Shown: positions 6,288-14,317, counted from the stretch's first letter. The stretch: DNA of 17,584 nt from Lentzea aerocolonigenes (GCF_000955955.1 NZ_JYJG01000455.1:1-17584), one strand, 5' to 3'. Program-made: numbers and translations. Notes: generated by a model not told the origin, from the sequence alone.

Positions 6288-6722
6288 GTGACCGCCCAAG
6301 ACCCGCGCCTGCAGGAGCTCGTGCTGCTCCGGAAGGTGCGCGACAGGATCGACCGCGAGTACCGGGAGCCGCTCGACGTGGCGGCGCTGGCCCGTGGCGT
6401 GCACCTGTCCGCCGGCCATCTCTCGAGGGCGTTCCGGGCCGCGTTCGGCGAGTCGCCCTACAGCTACCTGATGACCCGCCGCATCGAGCGCGCGATGGCC
6501 CTGCTGCGGCGTGGCGACATGTCCGTCACCGAGGTCTGCTTCGAGGTCGGCTGCACGTCGCTCGGCACGTTCAGCACCCGCTTCTCCGAACTGGTCGGCA
6601 TGTCGCCGAGCCAATACCGCAAGGTCGCGGCGGAGGACGGCCAGGGCATCCCGAACTGCCTGGCCAAGGCCGTGATGAGGCCGATCAGGAATCGAGAAGC
6701 GGCGGCCGGTCCGTCCGATTAG
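6288..6722 (+). CDS. AraC-type transcriptional regulator (DNA-binding domain only)
   Basis: This 144-aa protein is essentially the AraC/XylS C-terminal domain with no separate ligand-binding domain. The first helix-turn-helix spans about 30-55 (LDVAALARGVHLSAGHLSRAF). The second spans about 79-106 and includes the family signature, with FEVGCTSLGTFSTRFSELVG and then MSPSQYR. Stand-alone regulators of this type usually form an operon with a VOC-fold protein, as here: the next start lies 10 nt after its stop. The operon may be autoregulated. The GTG start is supported by the leaderless -10 box. Confidence 0.9.
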   Translation: MTAQDPRLQELVLLRKVRDRIDREYREPLDVAALARGVHLSAGHLSRAFRAAFGESPYSYLMTRRIERAMALLRRGDMSVTEVCFEVGCTSLGTFSTRFSELVGMSPSQYRKVAAEDGQGIPNCLAKAVMRPIRNREAAAGPSD

Positions 6723-6732
6723 GTTGACCGGC

Positions 6733-7155
<423 letters not shown>

Positions 7156-7163
7156 TCTCGATC

Positions 7164-7198
7164 CGCGCGGGCAGCGTGCTCAGCACGTTGCCCGCGCG
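7164..7198 (+). terminator. Hairpin terminator of the AraC-VOC operon
   Basis: A 17-bp inverted repeat with one G-U wobble (7164-7180 with 7182-7198) starts 9 nt after the VOC stop. The innermost pairs would open to form the loop. Confidence 0.8.
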
Positions 7199-7452
7199 GC
7201 CCGTTCGAGCACGACCGAGGCGAGCACGGGCCCGCCTTCCCGGCGCACCTGCTCATTTCGCGTGCCGTCCAGCCAGGTCTTGTCGTCCACGGGCCTGGCG
7301 GCCACTGTCGCCGCACGACTCTCGCGTGCAACACCTCTCCGTGTTGCCGAAGAGGATCGCGACGCCGACGCTGAGACAGCCTGTCTGCGACGCTGCTCAC
7401 CACCGGAAGATCTCGGCGGCTGCCTGAGGCGAGAGCGTGCAGCCAGCGCGAG
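7199..7452. other. Gap without a convincing gene
   Basis: About 250 bp lie between the terminator and the membrane protein gene. Open frames exist on both strands but none has a start with a ribosome-binding site or a recognisable domain. A minus-strand frame ending near 7180 gives a protein-like stretch (WLDGTRNEQVRREGG...VLERAARA) that could be the tail of a decayed gene. Two small hairpins occur: a 7-bp arm pair at 7328-7347 and AGACAG-C-CTGTCT at 7374-7386. Confidence 0.3.
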
Positions 7453-7466
7453 ATGATCGCTTTCAC

Positions 7467-7472
7467 TAGGCT
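7467..7472 (+). promoter_or_regulatory. Leaderless -10 box for the membrane protein gene
   Basis: TAGGCT is followed by exactly 7 nt and GTG at 7480, the same arrangement as at the AraC gene. This argues for the 7480 start over an in-frame ATG at 7453, which has no ribosome-binding site. Confidence 0.5.
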
Positions 7473-7479
7473 CGCGGGC

Positions 7480-7989
7480 GTGTTGGGGAAGAAGCGCGGA
7501 GGCGGGCTGCCTCGCTGGGCCGGCCCGTTCTACCTGGTCGCCGGCGTGATCACGCTGGTCTGGGCGGGTGTGCTGTTCAACGACTTCCTGAACGCGCCGC
7601 AGCGGTGCCCGGACACCAGGGTGCGCTGCGGGGCGTTCCTGACCACGTCGTTGCGCCAGTACACGCTCTCCTGGGTCATTTTCGACATCGCGCTCGCGAC
7701 GATGCTGGTCGTCACCGGGTGGCTGGCGTTGCGGCGGCGGGACCACGTGCAGCTGCCCGCGTCGGTGACCGGCGCGTTGCTGTTCGTGGACGCCTGGTTC
7801 GACACGATGTCCAGCCCGCGTCGTGACCGCCCGCTCGCCTGGGCCCAGGCGCTGTTCGTCGAACTCCCACTCGGGGTGTTGTGCTTCTGGCTCGCGGCGC
7901 GGGCGGAACGGGTTCGCAGGGAACGGCTCGCGGACGCGTTGCGCCGGCTCGGTGAGGACTCGGCGGAGTCGAACAATCGAATTCCGTGA
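7480..7989 (+). CDS. Small membrane protein, unknown function
   Basis: This is a 169-aa protein with four predicted membrane helices at about 15-35, 58-80, 92-106 and 122-142. A positively charged N-terminus (GKKRGGG) and a basic C-terminal tail (ARAERVRRERLADALRR) suggest both ends are cytoplasmic. The first outer loop holds a Cys pair (CPDTRVRC). The third helix carries LLFVDAWFDTMSS, a motif I associate with uncharacterised actinobacterial membrane proteins. I assign no function. The start could also be ATG at 7453, adding nine residues. The reverse strand has a long open frame here, but its translation is rich in Arg, Gln and Pro and looks like a shadow. Confidence 0.65.
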   Translation: MLGKKRGGGLPRWAGPFYLVAGVITLVWAGVLFNDFLNAPQRCPDTRVRCGAFLTTSLRQYTLSWVIFDIALATMLVVTGWLALRRRDHVQLPASVTGALLFVDAWFDTMSSPRRDRPLAWAQALFVELPLGVLCFWLAARAERVRRERLADALRRLGEDSAESNNRIP

Positions 7990-8010
7990 GCAGCGGGTTC
8001 GATTGTTCGA
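7969..8010. repeat. 13-bp perfect inverted repeat between membrane protein and esterase genes
   Basis: TCGAACAATCGAA (7969-7981) and TTCGATTGTTCGA (7998-8010) are exact complements with a 16-nt spacer that contains the membrane protein's TGA. The AT-rich arms stand out from the GC-rich surroundings. It could be a transcript-end hairpin or an operator for the esterase-deacetylase operon 88 bp downstream. Confidence 0.55.
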
Positions 8011-8097
8011 ACGCACAACCTTTGCGGCTCAACGGAAAGCGGGTAGCGTCGGCCTTCTCCGCCCGCCGTTTCCTGAACGCGCAAAGGGAGAATCATC

Positions 8098-9024
8098 GTG
8101 GTTCCGAAGTTGCTGAGGCGTGCGCTGCGCGGGTTGCTCGCCGCACCGATCATCGCCGCCTTGCTGATCACCACTGCACCGTCCGCGTCGGCGGCGCAGC
8201 TGACTCAGGTGACGAACTTCGGGCCGAACCCGTCGAACCTCCAGATGTACCTGTACGTGCCGAACAAGGTGAAACCCCGGCCCGCGGTTCTCGTGGCGTC
8301 GCACTACTGCACGGGTTCCGGCCCGGCTTTCTACACCAACACCGAGTTCGCGCGACTGGCCGACAGGTACGGGTTCATCGTCGTCTACCCGTCGGTGACG
8401 CGGGCCAGCAAGTGCTTCGACGTGGCGTCCCCGCAGACGCTGCGGCACGGCGGCGGCAGCGACTCCCTCGGGATCGTGTCGATGGTGCGCCATGTCCTGC
8501 AGCGCAACAACGCCGACCCGAACCGCGTGTACGCGACGGGCCACTCGTCCGGCGCGATGATGACCAACGTGCTGCTCGGCGCCTACCCCGACGTGTTCAG
8601 GGGAGGCGCCGCGTTCGCCGGGGTGCCGTTCGCCTGCTTCGCCACGACCAACGGCTCGGAGTGGAACTCGCAGTGCGCCAACGGTCAGCTCGTCAAGACG
8701 CCGCAGCAGTGGGGCGATCTGGTGCGCCGCGCGTTCCCCGGCTACACCGGGCCGAAGCCGCGGATGCAGCTGTGGCACGGCACCAACGACGACACGTTGC
8801 GCTACCCGAACTTCGGCGAGGCGATCAAGCAGTGGACGAACGTGGCCGGCATCGGCCAGACGCCGACCTCCACCGACCGCCCGCAGCCGAACTGGGTGCG
8901 CACGCGGTACAACCTCGGTGGCGCGGTGCAGGTCGAGGGCATCAGCGTGCAGAACGGGTCGCACAACTTCGTGGTCGCCGGAATGGCCCAGTACGCGGTC
9001 GACTTCCTCGGACTGTCCCGTTAG
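8098..9024 (+). CDS. Secreted CE1-type esterase (PHB depolymerase-like alpha/beta hydrolase)
   Basis: This is a 308-aa secreted serine esterase. Residues 1-32 are a signal peptide ending in APSASA|A. The hydrolase domain belongs to the esterase-PHB-depolymerase group, which also includes acetyl-xylan and feruloyl esterases (CE1). The nucleophile motif is GHSSG (148-152) with S150. The acid is probably D231 in HGTNDD, and H289 in NGSHNF completes the triad. Cysteines at 71, 106, 180 and 193 may form disulfides. GGGAG-like AAGGGAG lies 7 nt before the GTG start. The next gene, a CE4 deacetylase, begins 32 bp after the stop, so the pair probably forms an operon that removes acyl groups from polysaccharides. 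The substrate (acetyl-xylan, feruloyl ester or polyester) cannot be fixed from sequence. Confidence 0.88.
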   Translation: MVPKLLRRALRGLLAAPIIAALLITTAPSASAAQLTQVTNFGPNPSNLQMYLYVPNKVKPRPAVLVASHYCTGSGPAFYTNTEFARLADRYGFIVVYPSVTRASKCFDVASPQTLRHGGGSDSLGIVSMVRHVLQRNNADPNRVYATGHSSGAMMTNVLLGAYPDVFRGGAAFAGVPFACFATTNGSEWNSQCANGQLVKTPQQWGDLVRRAFPGYTGPKPRMQLWHGTNDDTLRYPNFGEAIKQWTNVAGIGQTPTSTDRPQPNWVRTRYNLGGAVQVEGISVQNGSHNFVVAGMAQYAVDFLGLSR

Positions 9025-9056
9025 GACGTAACGGACCACCCGGAAGGACCGAACGA

Positions 9057-9710
9057 GTGCACAGCAAACTGCTCGTCACCATCGCGTTGGTCGCGGCAAG
9101 CGTCGCCGGCGCCGGCCCGGCCCAGGCCGCCGCCTGCACCGGCTACGTCGGGCTCACGTTCGACGACGGCCCGTCGGCCAAGACCCAGACCCTGCTCGCC
9201 GCGCTCAGGCAGCACGGCCTGCGCGCCACCATGTTCAACGAGGGTCAGTTCGCCGCGGCCTCACCGGCGCTGGTCCGGGCCGAGGTCAGCGCCGGCATGT
9301 GGGTCGGCAACCACAGCTACACGCACCCGCACCTGACCCAGCTGAGCCGGGCCCAGATCGAACCGGAGATCGCCCGCACCCAGCAGGCCGTCGCCGCGGC
9401 CGGTGGTGGCACGCCGAAGCTGTTCCGCCCGCCGTTCGGGGAAACCAACTCGACCGTGCGGTCCGTCGAGGCCCAGTACGGGCTGCGCGAGATCCTCTGG
9501 GACGTCGACTCGGGTGACTGGAACAACGCGAGCGTCGACGCGATCGTGCGCGCCAACGGCAGGCTCACCAACGGTCAGGTCGTCCTGATGCACGACGGGC
9601 CGGCGAACACGATCGCCGCGATACCCGGTATCGCGAGAGGGTTGGCGAGCCGTGGGCTTTGTGCGGGCATGATCTCACCGCAGACCGGGCGGGCGGTGGC
9701 ACCAAACTGA
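9057..9710 (+). CDS. Secreted CE4 polysaccharide deacetylase (chitin/xylan type)
   Basis: This is a 217-aa secreted NodB-homology deacetylase. The signal peptide covers 1-25 (ending in PAQAA), and the catalytic domain fills the rest. All CE4 motifs are visible: TFDDGP (34-39) with D36 as base and D37 as metal ligand; HSYTH (86-90) giving the two metal histidines H86 and H90; RPPFG (124-128); WDVDSGDW (148-155); and VLMHD (176-180) with H179. It should remove acetyl groups from chitin oligomers or acetyl-xylan. The GTG start is preceded by GGAAGGA at 8 nt. A much longer frame exists upstream but overlaps the esterase in another frame. It is the second gene of an operon with the esterase. Confidence 0.93.
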   Translation: MHSKLLVTIALVAASVAGAGPAQAAACTGYVGLTFDDGPSAKTQTLLAALRQHGLRATMFNEGQFAAASPALVRAEVSAGMWVGNHSYTHPHLTQLSRAQIEPEIARTQQAVAAAGGGTPKLFRPPFGETNSTVRSVEAQYGLREILWDVDSGDWNNASVDAIVRANGRLTNGQVVLMHDGPANTIAAIPGIARGLASRGLCAGMISPQTGRAVAPN

Positions 9711-9765
9711 GCGCGGCCGGCCTCGAACCGGGGATTCGGCGCCTGCACCCGATCGGCGCAGTCCA

Positions 9766-10134
9766 GTGTGGACAGAAGGTCGGCTCACGTGCGTTCGCGT
9801 CTTCGTGCCGCCATACCTGCTCAACCCGGACGGTTCGCGCGAACCCCGCCCGGTGATCACCACCGCACCTACCGCCGCCGCACACGGAGCCACGATCACC
9901 GTCGGTACGGACAAGGCGGTGAAGGGGTTCGTGCTGGTGCGGATCGGCGCCACGACCCACTCGGCGGACAACGACCAGCGCCGGATTCCGTTGTCGTCCA
10001 ACGCAGTCTCGCCCACGTCGAACCGAGTGGTGATCCCGTCCGATCCGGGCACCGCGCCGCCGGGCAGCTGTCTGCTGTTCGCTCTCGACGGCGTGGGCAC
10101 GCCCAGCGTCGCGGCCACGATCGGAGTCGATACA
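9766..10134 (+). pseudogene. C-terminal remnant of a galactose oxidase-like copper radical oxidase
   Basis: The frame encodes about 120 residues matching only the last, immunoglobulin-like domain (DUF1929/PF09118-like) of galactose and glyoxal oxidases. It has VRVFVPPYLLNPDGS, then RPVITTAPT, then VLVRIGATTHSADNDQRRIPL, then APPGSCLLFALDGVGTPSVA. The His in TTHSADNDQRR (codon at 9958-9960) is at the position of the copper ligand H581 of fungal galactose oxidase. The seven-bladed kelch domain, with the Tyr-Cys cofactor and the other ligands, is absent; upstream is the complete deacetylase gene. There is no credible start, and the frame runs on out of register into the next gene. It is best read as a 5'-deleted relic. 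Confidence 0.8.
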
Positions 10135-10201
10135 GGCCCTAGTTCGCCAGTCGCAGTACGGTGGTCACAGTGGACAGTTCATCCGACCGCAAGGAGACCT
10201 C

Positions 10202-10894
10202 GTGGCCACCGGCAAGATCCTGACCATCGTGACGAACGCGGGCGAGTACGAGGCGGTCGGTTATCGCACCGGGCTGTGGCTGGGCGAGCTCACCCACTTC
10301 TACGACCACGTCACCGGCGAGGGCTTCGGCGTGGACATCGCCAGTCCACAGGGCGGACACGTGCCGATCGACCCGGAAAGCCTCAGCCGCACGGTTCTCG
10401 ACGATCTGGGGACCGGCGAGCGCTACCGCGACCGCGAGTTCATGAACTTGCTGGAGAACACGAGGAAGGTGGCCGAGATCGACGTCGAGGAGTACGACGC
10501 GATCTACTTCACCGGCGGACACGGCGTGATGTTCGACTTCCGCTCCGACGAGCTCGGCGCGGTGACCGCGAAGTTCTACGACAGCGGCCGGATCGTCGCC
10601 TCGGTGTGCCACGGTGCCGCGGGCCTGCTCAACGTTCCTCTCCGCAACGGTGATCCGCTGGTCAAGGGCAAGAACGTCACCGGCTTCTCCTGGCGGGAGG
10701 AAGAGCTCGCCCAGCGTGCCGACGCGGTCCCGTTCAGCCTGCAGGACGAGCTGACGGCGCTCGGTGCGAACTACAGCGTCGCGGACAAGCCGTTCGAGTC
10801 CTATGTTGTCGAGGACGGTCGCCTGATCACCGGCCAGAACCCCGGTAGCGCCCGTGCGGTGGCCGAGGCCGTGGTCAAGGCCCTGCGCGGCTGA
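10202..10894 (+). CDS. DJ-1/PfpI family protein (Hsp31/glyoxalase III-like)
   Basis: This 230-aa cytosolic protein belongs to the class I glutamine amidotransferase-like superfamily. The nucleophile elbow is ASVCHGAAG (133-141) with C136 followed by H137. The conserved Glu is E29 in LGEL, and TGGHGVMFDF (104-113) is the loop typical of the Hsp31-like branch. Such proteins act as glutathione-independent glyoxalases or stress chaperones that remove methylglyoxal. It has no signal peptide. AAGGAG lies 5 nt before the GTG start. It stands alone: the oxidase relic precedes it, and its last 20 bp overlap tail-to-tail with the convergent XRE gene. Confidence 0.9.
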   Translation: MATGKILTIVTNAGEYEAVGYRTGLWLGELTHFYDHVTGEGFGVDIASPQGGHVPIDPESLSRTVLDDLGTGERYRDREFMNLLENTRKVAEIDVEEYDAIYFTGGHGVMFDFRSDELGAVTAKFYDSGRIVASVCHGAAGLLNVPLRNGDPLVKGKNVTGFSWREEELAQRADAVPFSLQDELTALGANYSVADKPFESYVVEDGRLITGQNPGSARAVAEAVVKALRG

Positions 10895-12215
10895 CCGGCG
10901 GGTCGAAGAGCTCGTCGAACCGGGTGCCGAGCCGGACGCGCAACCCGTCGAGCTCGTGCCGGATGGTGGTGTTGAGCGACGCGGTCACCGCGGGCATGAC
11001 CGGCCTGGCGATGTGCACGGCGGTGTCGAGGTCCCCGCGGCACGCTTCGCTGTCGGCGAGACGCAGTGTCAGCACGAGCCGGCTGCCGTGCATCCGGGAC
11101 GGCACGTTCGACAGCGAAGTCGCCGCGAACGCCGCCGCGCGGCCGGCCATCTCCCGGTCTCCGGTCGCCTTCGCGAGGTCGCGCAGACCTGCTGCCAGGT
11201 GTGAGGCCGTGAACGTCTCGCCCTCCACTCCGGTCAGCCACGGCGCCTCGATGCGGTCCCGGTCGCCGAGTCGTTCGGCGCCACGCCGCGCGGAGTGTGT
11301 CAGGGCGGCGAACTCGCGATGGTCGCCGAGCAGGGCCCACGCACGCGCCTGGCCGAGTTGCGCGTGCACGGCGGTCCACCGGCGGCTGCCGTCCACCGCC
11401 GCGGCGGCCCGGGAGTACTCGAGCGCCGTCAGGCCGTCGCCCTCGATCATCGCGATCACACTCATCCTGCCCAGCGACTCGCAGGCGGTCGCCAGACCGT
11501 CGGACGCCAGCGCCCACTCCACACCGCGCTGCAGCCACGTCATGGCGATGCCGTGCTGGCCTCGTTTGACCCGCATCCACCCGGCCAGGTCGGCGTAGCG
11601 GGCGGCCAGCTGCAGCAGGCCGCCGGCGTGATCACCGCGTGCCTTCGGGACCACGGTCATGAGCGTGCGCAAGGCCTGCTCGACGGTCTGGGCGAGGTCA
11701 CCGCCGACCGCGCGGATGTCGGCCTCGATGTAGGTCGTCAGCAGTGCCGTGAAACCGTGCAGCGTCTCGGTTCCCACGGTGCGGCCGGCCACACCTGGCA
11801 CGTCGGCGAGTCCGGCGGGCACCGGAGCCGCGCAGCCGTCGGAGCCGTGGGACGGGCAGGTGACGCCGTACGCGGGCAGCTGGACCTCTCCCGCCGGCGA
11901 GGCCCGCGGTGAGTCGCCGGCATGCGGTGCGCGCGGCACCGGGACCGTGGCGGTCGCGGTGACGATGCCGAGGTCGGTGCGCTGCCGGGCGCGGACCCTG
12001 GTGGCCGCGGCGAGCAGCGCGCCACCGGCGCCCAGCACGTCGTCCGCCTTGCTCGCGAACGCGATGCGCGGCTCGCGGGTACCGCTCTCGATCTTGGAGA
12101 CGTAGGTGTGGTGGTAGCCGAGGCGCGCGGCGAGCTGGACCTGGGTCAGGCCCGCCTGTTCGCGCAACCGGCGCAGTTCCCGCCCGAACTCGTCCCCGCC
12201 TGACGTCGTCGTCAT
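10875..12215 (-). CDS. XRE-family regulator with long helical C-terminal region
   Basis: This is a 446-aa cytosolic regulator. The N-terminal Cro/CI helix-turn-helix is at about 10-66 (FGRELRRLREQAGLTQVQLA, then RLGYHHTYVSKIESGTREP). A Pro/Ala-rich linker follows, with TCPSHGSDGC at about 117-126. The last 280 residues are helical and TPR-like (for example LAQTVEQALRTL, LQLAARYADLAGW, WLQRGVEWAL). This is a common architecture in actinomycetes, often sensing a peptide or small signal, but no ligand can be named. The start is taken as ATG 12215; an in-frame ATG at 12236 adds seven residues, and neither has a good Shine-Dalgarno sequence. It is divergent from the GH16 gene and could regulate it; this is speculation. 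Its 3' end overlaps the DJ-1 gene by 20 bp. Confidence 0.82.
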   Translation of the reverse strand: MTTTSGGDEFGRELRRLREQAGLTQVQLAARLGYHHTYVSKIESGTREPRIAFASKADDVLGAGGALLAAATRVRARQRTDLGIVTATATVPVPRAPHAGDSPRASPAGEVQLPAYGVTCPSHGSDGCAAPVPAGLADVPGVAGRTVGTETLHGFTALLTTYIEADIRAVGGDLAQTVEQALRTLMTVVPKARGDHAGGLLQLAARYADLAGWMRVKRGQHGIAMTWLQRGVEWALASDGLATACESLGRMSVIAMIEGDGLTALEYSRAAAAVDGSRRWTAVHAQLGQARAWALLGDHREFAALTHSARRGAERLGDRDRIEAPWLTGVEGETFTASHLAAGLRDLAKATGDREMAGRAAAFAATSLSNVPSRMHGSRLVLTLRLADSEACRGDLDTAVHIARPVMPAVTASLNTTIRHELDGLRVRLGTRFDELFDPPVSRAGP

Positions 12216-12284
12216 CGCCGGCACCCCCGCGCTCATCTCGTTCGGGCGAACGCTAACGGCAAACGGGGTTGTCGGTGACATTGC

Positions 12285-12299
12285 TCGAATCGAATTCGA
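12285..12299. promoter_or_regulatory. Palindrome TCGAATTCGA in the XRE-GH16 intergenic region
   Basis: A perfect 10-bp palindrome (12290-12299) overlaps a direct TCGAA repeat starting at 12285. It lies between the XRE start and the GH16 promoter module, so it could be an autoregulatory site of the XRE protein. Confidence 0.3.
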
Positions 12300-12304
12300 C
12301 GATT

Positions 12305-12370
12305 TTGACATTTCTTGACAGTGCGTCGCGAAAACGCCCTCGTGCCTTCGTGCGCTCATACGGTGATCTC
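12305..12370 (+). promoter_or_regulatory. Shared CAZyme promoter module, copy A (GH16)
   Basis: TTGACA occurs at 12305-12310 and again at 12315-12320, one helical turn apart. A GTGCG-CGCG stretch follows, then CGCCCTCG (12335-12342), then TACGGT (12359-12364) as a -10 box with GCCCTC 17 bp upstream in the -35 position. The 66 nt align without gaps to copy B at 15574-15639 with 51 identities, by hand count. The repeat centre would lie near -58 from the expected start site, a usual place for an activator. Confidence 0.7.
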
Positions 12371-12402
12371 CACCCTGCACCCTTGCTGAGGAGATCCACG
12401 CG

Positions 12403-13254
12403 ATGAACGCACGCGCAGGTGTCCGGCGCCTCATCGGATTCGCCGCGATCTGGCCGCTGGTGGCAGCCGCTCTGGCGGGCACCGCCCACCCCGCCGCCGC
12501 GGCCGACGTTCCGCCGAACCCCTTGCAGAAGCCGGGGTGGACCCTCGACCGGCACGACGAGTTCACCGGTGCGCTGGACCCGAACCTGTGGATCACCAAC
12601 TACCTGGAGTCGCGGACGCCGGAGTGGCGGTCGCGGGCGCGGTACGGGTTCCGCAACGACGCTCTCGTGCTGCGCATCGACAACGACCAGCCGACGTACT
12701 ACGCCAACGGCGACAAGATGAAGGTCTCCAGTATCCAAACTGGACAGCGGACGGGGTTGCACAAGGGTTCGCCGCAGGATCACACGATTCCGACGGTCTG
12801 GAAGTACGCGCCGAAGTACGGCTACTTCGAGATCCGGGGCCGGACGTCGGCGCGCAGTGGTCTGCACGCCGCGTTCTGGACGGTGGGCAAGCAGGACACC
12901 CCGCAGCAGAGCGCCGAGATCGACGTCATGGAGCACCCCGGGCGGACGCCGCGGAACTTCAACTACAACCTGTTCAAGTGGAACGACCCGAACATCCAGC
13001 AGAACACCCAGTCCGTCGGGGTCGGCTTCGACCTCGCGGGCGGCATGCACATCTACGCGCTGGAGTGGACGCCCACCCAGATCAAGCTCTACGTTGACAA
13101 CAAGCTGACCAGGACGGTGAACCAGTCGCCTGCCTACGCGTCGGGCTTCCTGCTGGGCATCTACGAGAACGCCGGGTGGACCGGCGACGTCGACCCCAAC
13201 GATCCGCGCCCGAAGGAGTTCGTCGTGGACTACTTCCGCGCGTACCGCAGGTAA
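12403..13254 (+). CDS. Secreted GH16 glycoside hydrolase
   Basis: This is a 283-aa secreted enzyme with signal peptide 1-34 (ending in HPAAAA). A single GH16 beta-jelly-roll fills the rest. The catalytic signature AEIDVMEHPG (171-180) gives E172 as nucleophile, D174, and E177 as acid/base. Supporting motifs are HDEFTGALDPNLW (51-63), YGYFEIRGR (139-147), HAAFWTVG (155-162) and HIYALEWTP near 219-227. GH16 covers laminarinases, lichenases, agarases and others. The subsite residues visible do not let me choose, so beta-glucan is only the default guess. There is no carbohydrate-binding module. GAGGAGA lies about 9 nt before the ATG. The gene follows promoter module copy A and ends 3 bp before the convergent reductase relic, with no terminator between. 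Confidence 0.92.
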   Translation: MNARAGVRRLIGFAAIWPLVAAALAGTAHPAAAADVPPNPLQKPGWTLDRHDEFTGALDPNLWITNYLESRTPEWRSRARYGFRNDALVLRIDNDQPTYYANGDKMKVSSIQTGQRTGLHKGSPQDHTIPTVWKYAPKYGYFEIRGRTSARSGLHAAFWTVGKQDTPQQSAEIDVMEHPGRTPRNFNYNLFKWNDPNIQQNTQSVGVGFDLAGGMHIYALEWTPTQIKLYVDNKLTRTVNQSPAYASGFLLGIYENAGWTGDVDPNDPRPKEFVVDYFRAYRR

Positions 13255-13257
13255 TGC

Positions 13258-13828
13258 TCAGTACGCGACGGTGATGCGGCGCCGGATCGCCTGACTCTGC
13301 TCGAGCTCGTCCACCAGGGCCGGCGCGTAGTCCTCGGCGCTGATGAAGCTGGTGCCGTCGGCGGCGGTCAGCATCTTGTCGCCGCCAAGTCGGAACGTGC
13401 CGGTGCGCTCGCCGGGAGCGATCTCGTCGGCGGGGGAGATGTAGGTCCAGTCGAGGTCGGGCACCTCGTCGCGGCCCGGACGTGGCCTGCAGGCTGCCCG
13501 CGCCGCCGACGACGACCAGCCTGCGCACGCCCGCGGTGCGGACGCCCTCGATCACCGACCGGTAGGTGGCCGGCAACGCGGGCGCGGGGTCGGTGCCGTC
13601 GCGGGGAGGGGAGATCGCGGAGACCACCGCGTCGTGCCCGGTCGCGAACTCGGTCACCTGCGTGGGCACCGAGGCGTCCAGCGCCGTGGCCGACAGCACG
13701 GGGTCGGCGGGCAGGGCGTCCGCGTTGCCGGAGCGGGTCGCGGCGGTGACCTGGTGGCCGCGGCGCAGCGCCTCGGCGGCGACGCGCGAGCCGATCATGC
13801 CGGTGGCTCCGATGAGCAGGATCTTCAG
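13258..13828 (-). pseudogene. Frameshifted NAD(P)-binding reductase (atypical SDR, YwnB-like)
   Basis: The first 117 or so codons encode a Rossmann N-terminus ([22 protein letters not shown], then [12 protein letters not shown], then RRLVVVGGAGSL). At about 13478 the frame is lost. The C-terminal part continues in another frame as DLDWTYISPADEIAPGER through DYAPALVDELEQ to the stop at 13258. Between GAGSL and DLDWTY only about 10 residues remain where the family usually has about 33, so the lesion is a deletion of roughly 70 nt. The expected start is CTG rather than ATG, overlapping the MarR stop as CTGA. The reading is a dead gene downstream of its MarR regulator. An assembly error is possible but would need to explain both the lost residues and the shift. 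Confidence 0.8.
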
Positions 13829-14310
13829 GGTTGTTCTCCGTTCGTGGGTGTCACCGGACCGCGCGACGAGTGGGCCAGCAGCTTCGTGACCAGTTCGCGC
13901 AGGATCAGCCGCTCGACCGTGGTGAGCGGCTCCAGCAGTGCCGCGTTGATCTGGGGTACATGCGCTTCGAGTGCTCGCCGCAGCAGTTCACGGCCGTGTG
14001 CGGTGGGTTCCAGCAGTGCCGCGCGGCGGTCGTCCGGGTGCGGATGGCGGGTCAGCAAGCCTGCCTCCTCCATGCGGGCGATCAGGCGGGTCAGACCGCC
14101 GGAGGTGAACGACAGGTCCTCCGCCAGGCGGGCGCTGGTCGTCCTGCCCTCCGGGTGCCTGGCCAGCCTCAGCAGCACCTCGAACTCGGAGCCGCCGAGG
14201 CCCGACGCCTCCCGGATGAGCTGCTCCGCCCGTCCGCCCACCGCGTCGGTGAGCCGCAGGACGTCCCCGTACAGCACGACCGCCTCGTCATGGAGATGCT
14301 CGTCCGTCAT
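13825..14310 (-). CDS. MarR-family transcriptional regulator
   Basis: This is a 161-aa winged-helix dimeric regulator. The order is helix 1-2 ([17 protein letters not shown]), [16 protein letters not shown], the recognition helix region [25 protein letters not shown], and the wing [24 protein letters not shown], which carries the DxRR MarR signature. C-terminal dimerisation helices follow. The start is ATG 14310; a longer frame to 14385 lacks support. A -10 TACAGT ends 7 nt upstream, fitting a leaderless mRNA. It overlaps the broken reductase by 4 nt (stop within the next start) and is divergent from the solute-binding protein gene. MarR proteins usually control their own operon in response to phenolics or oxidants. 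Confidence 0.9.
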   Translation of the reverse strand: MTDEHLHDEAVVLYGDVLRLTDAVGGRAEQLIREASGLGGSEFEVLLRLARHPEGRTTSARLAEDLSFTSGGLTRLIARMEEAGLLTRHPHPDDRRAALLEPTAHGRELLRRALEAHVPQINAALLEPLTTVERLILRELVTKLLAHSSRGPVTPTNGEQP

Positions 14311-14317
14311 AAACCTG

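Noticed and set aside
7986..9710. 574-aa frame that would fuse an upstream region to the deacetylase
   Set aside because: Its first 357 codons overlap the esterase gene in another frame. The signal peptide and ribosome-binding site place the deacetylase start at 9057.
12305..12343. Reading the TTGACA hexamers as ordinary -35 boxes
   Set aside because: No TANNNT box lies 16-18 bp after either hexamer in copies A or B, whereas a conserved TACGGT sits 54 nt downstream of the first. The repeat is better seen as a regulator site.
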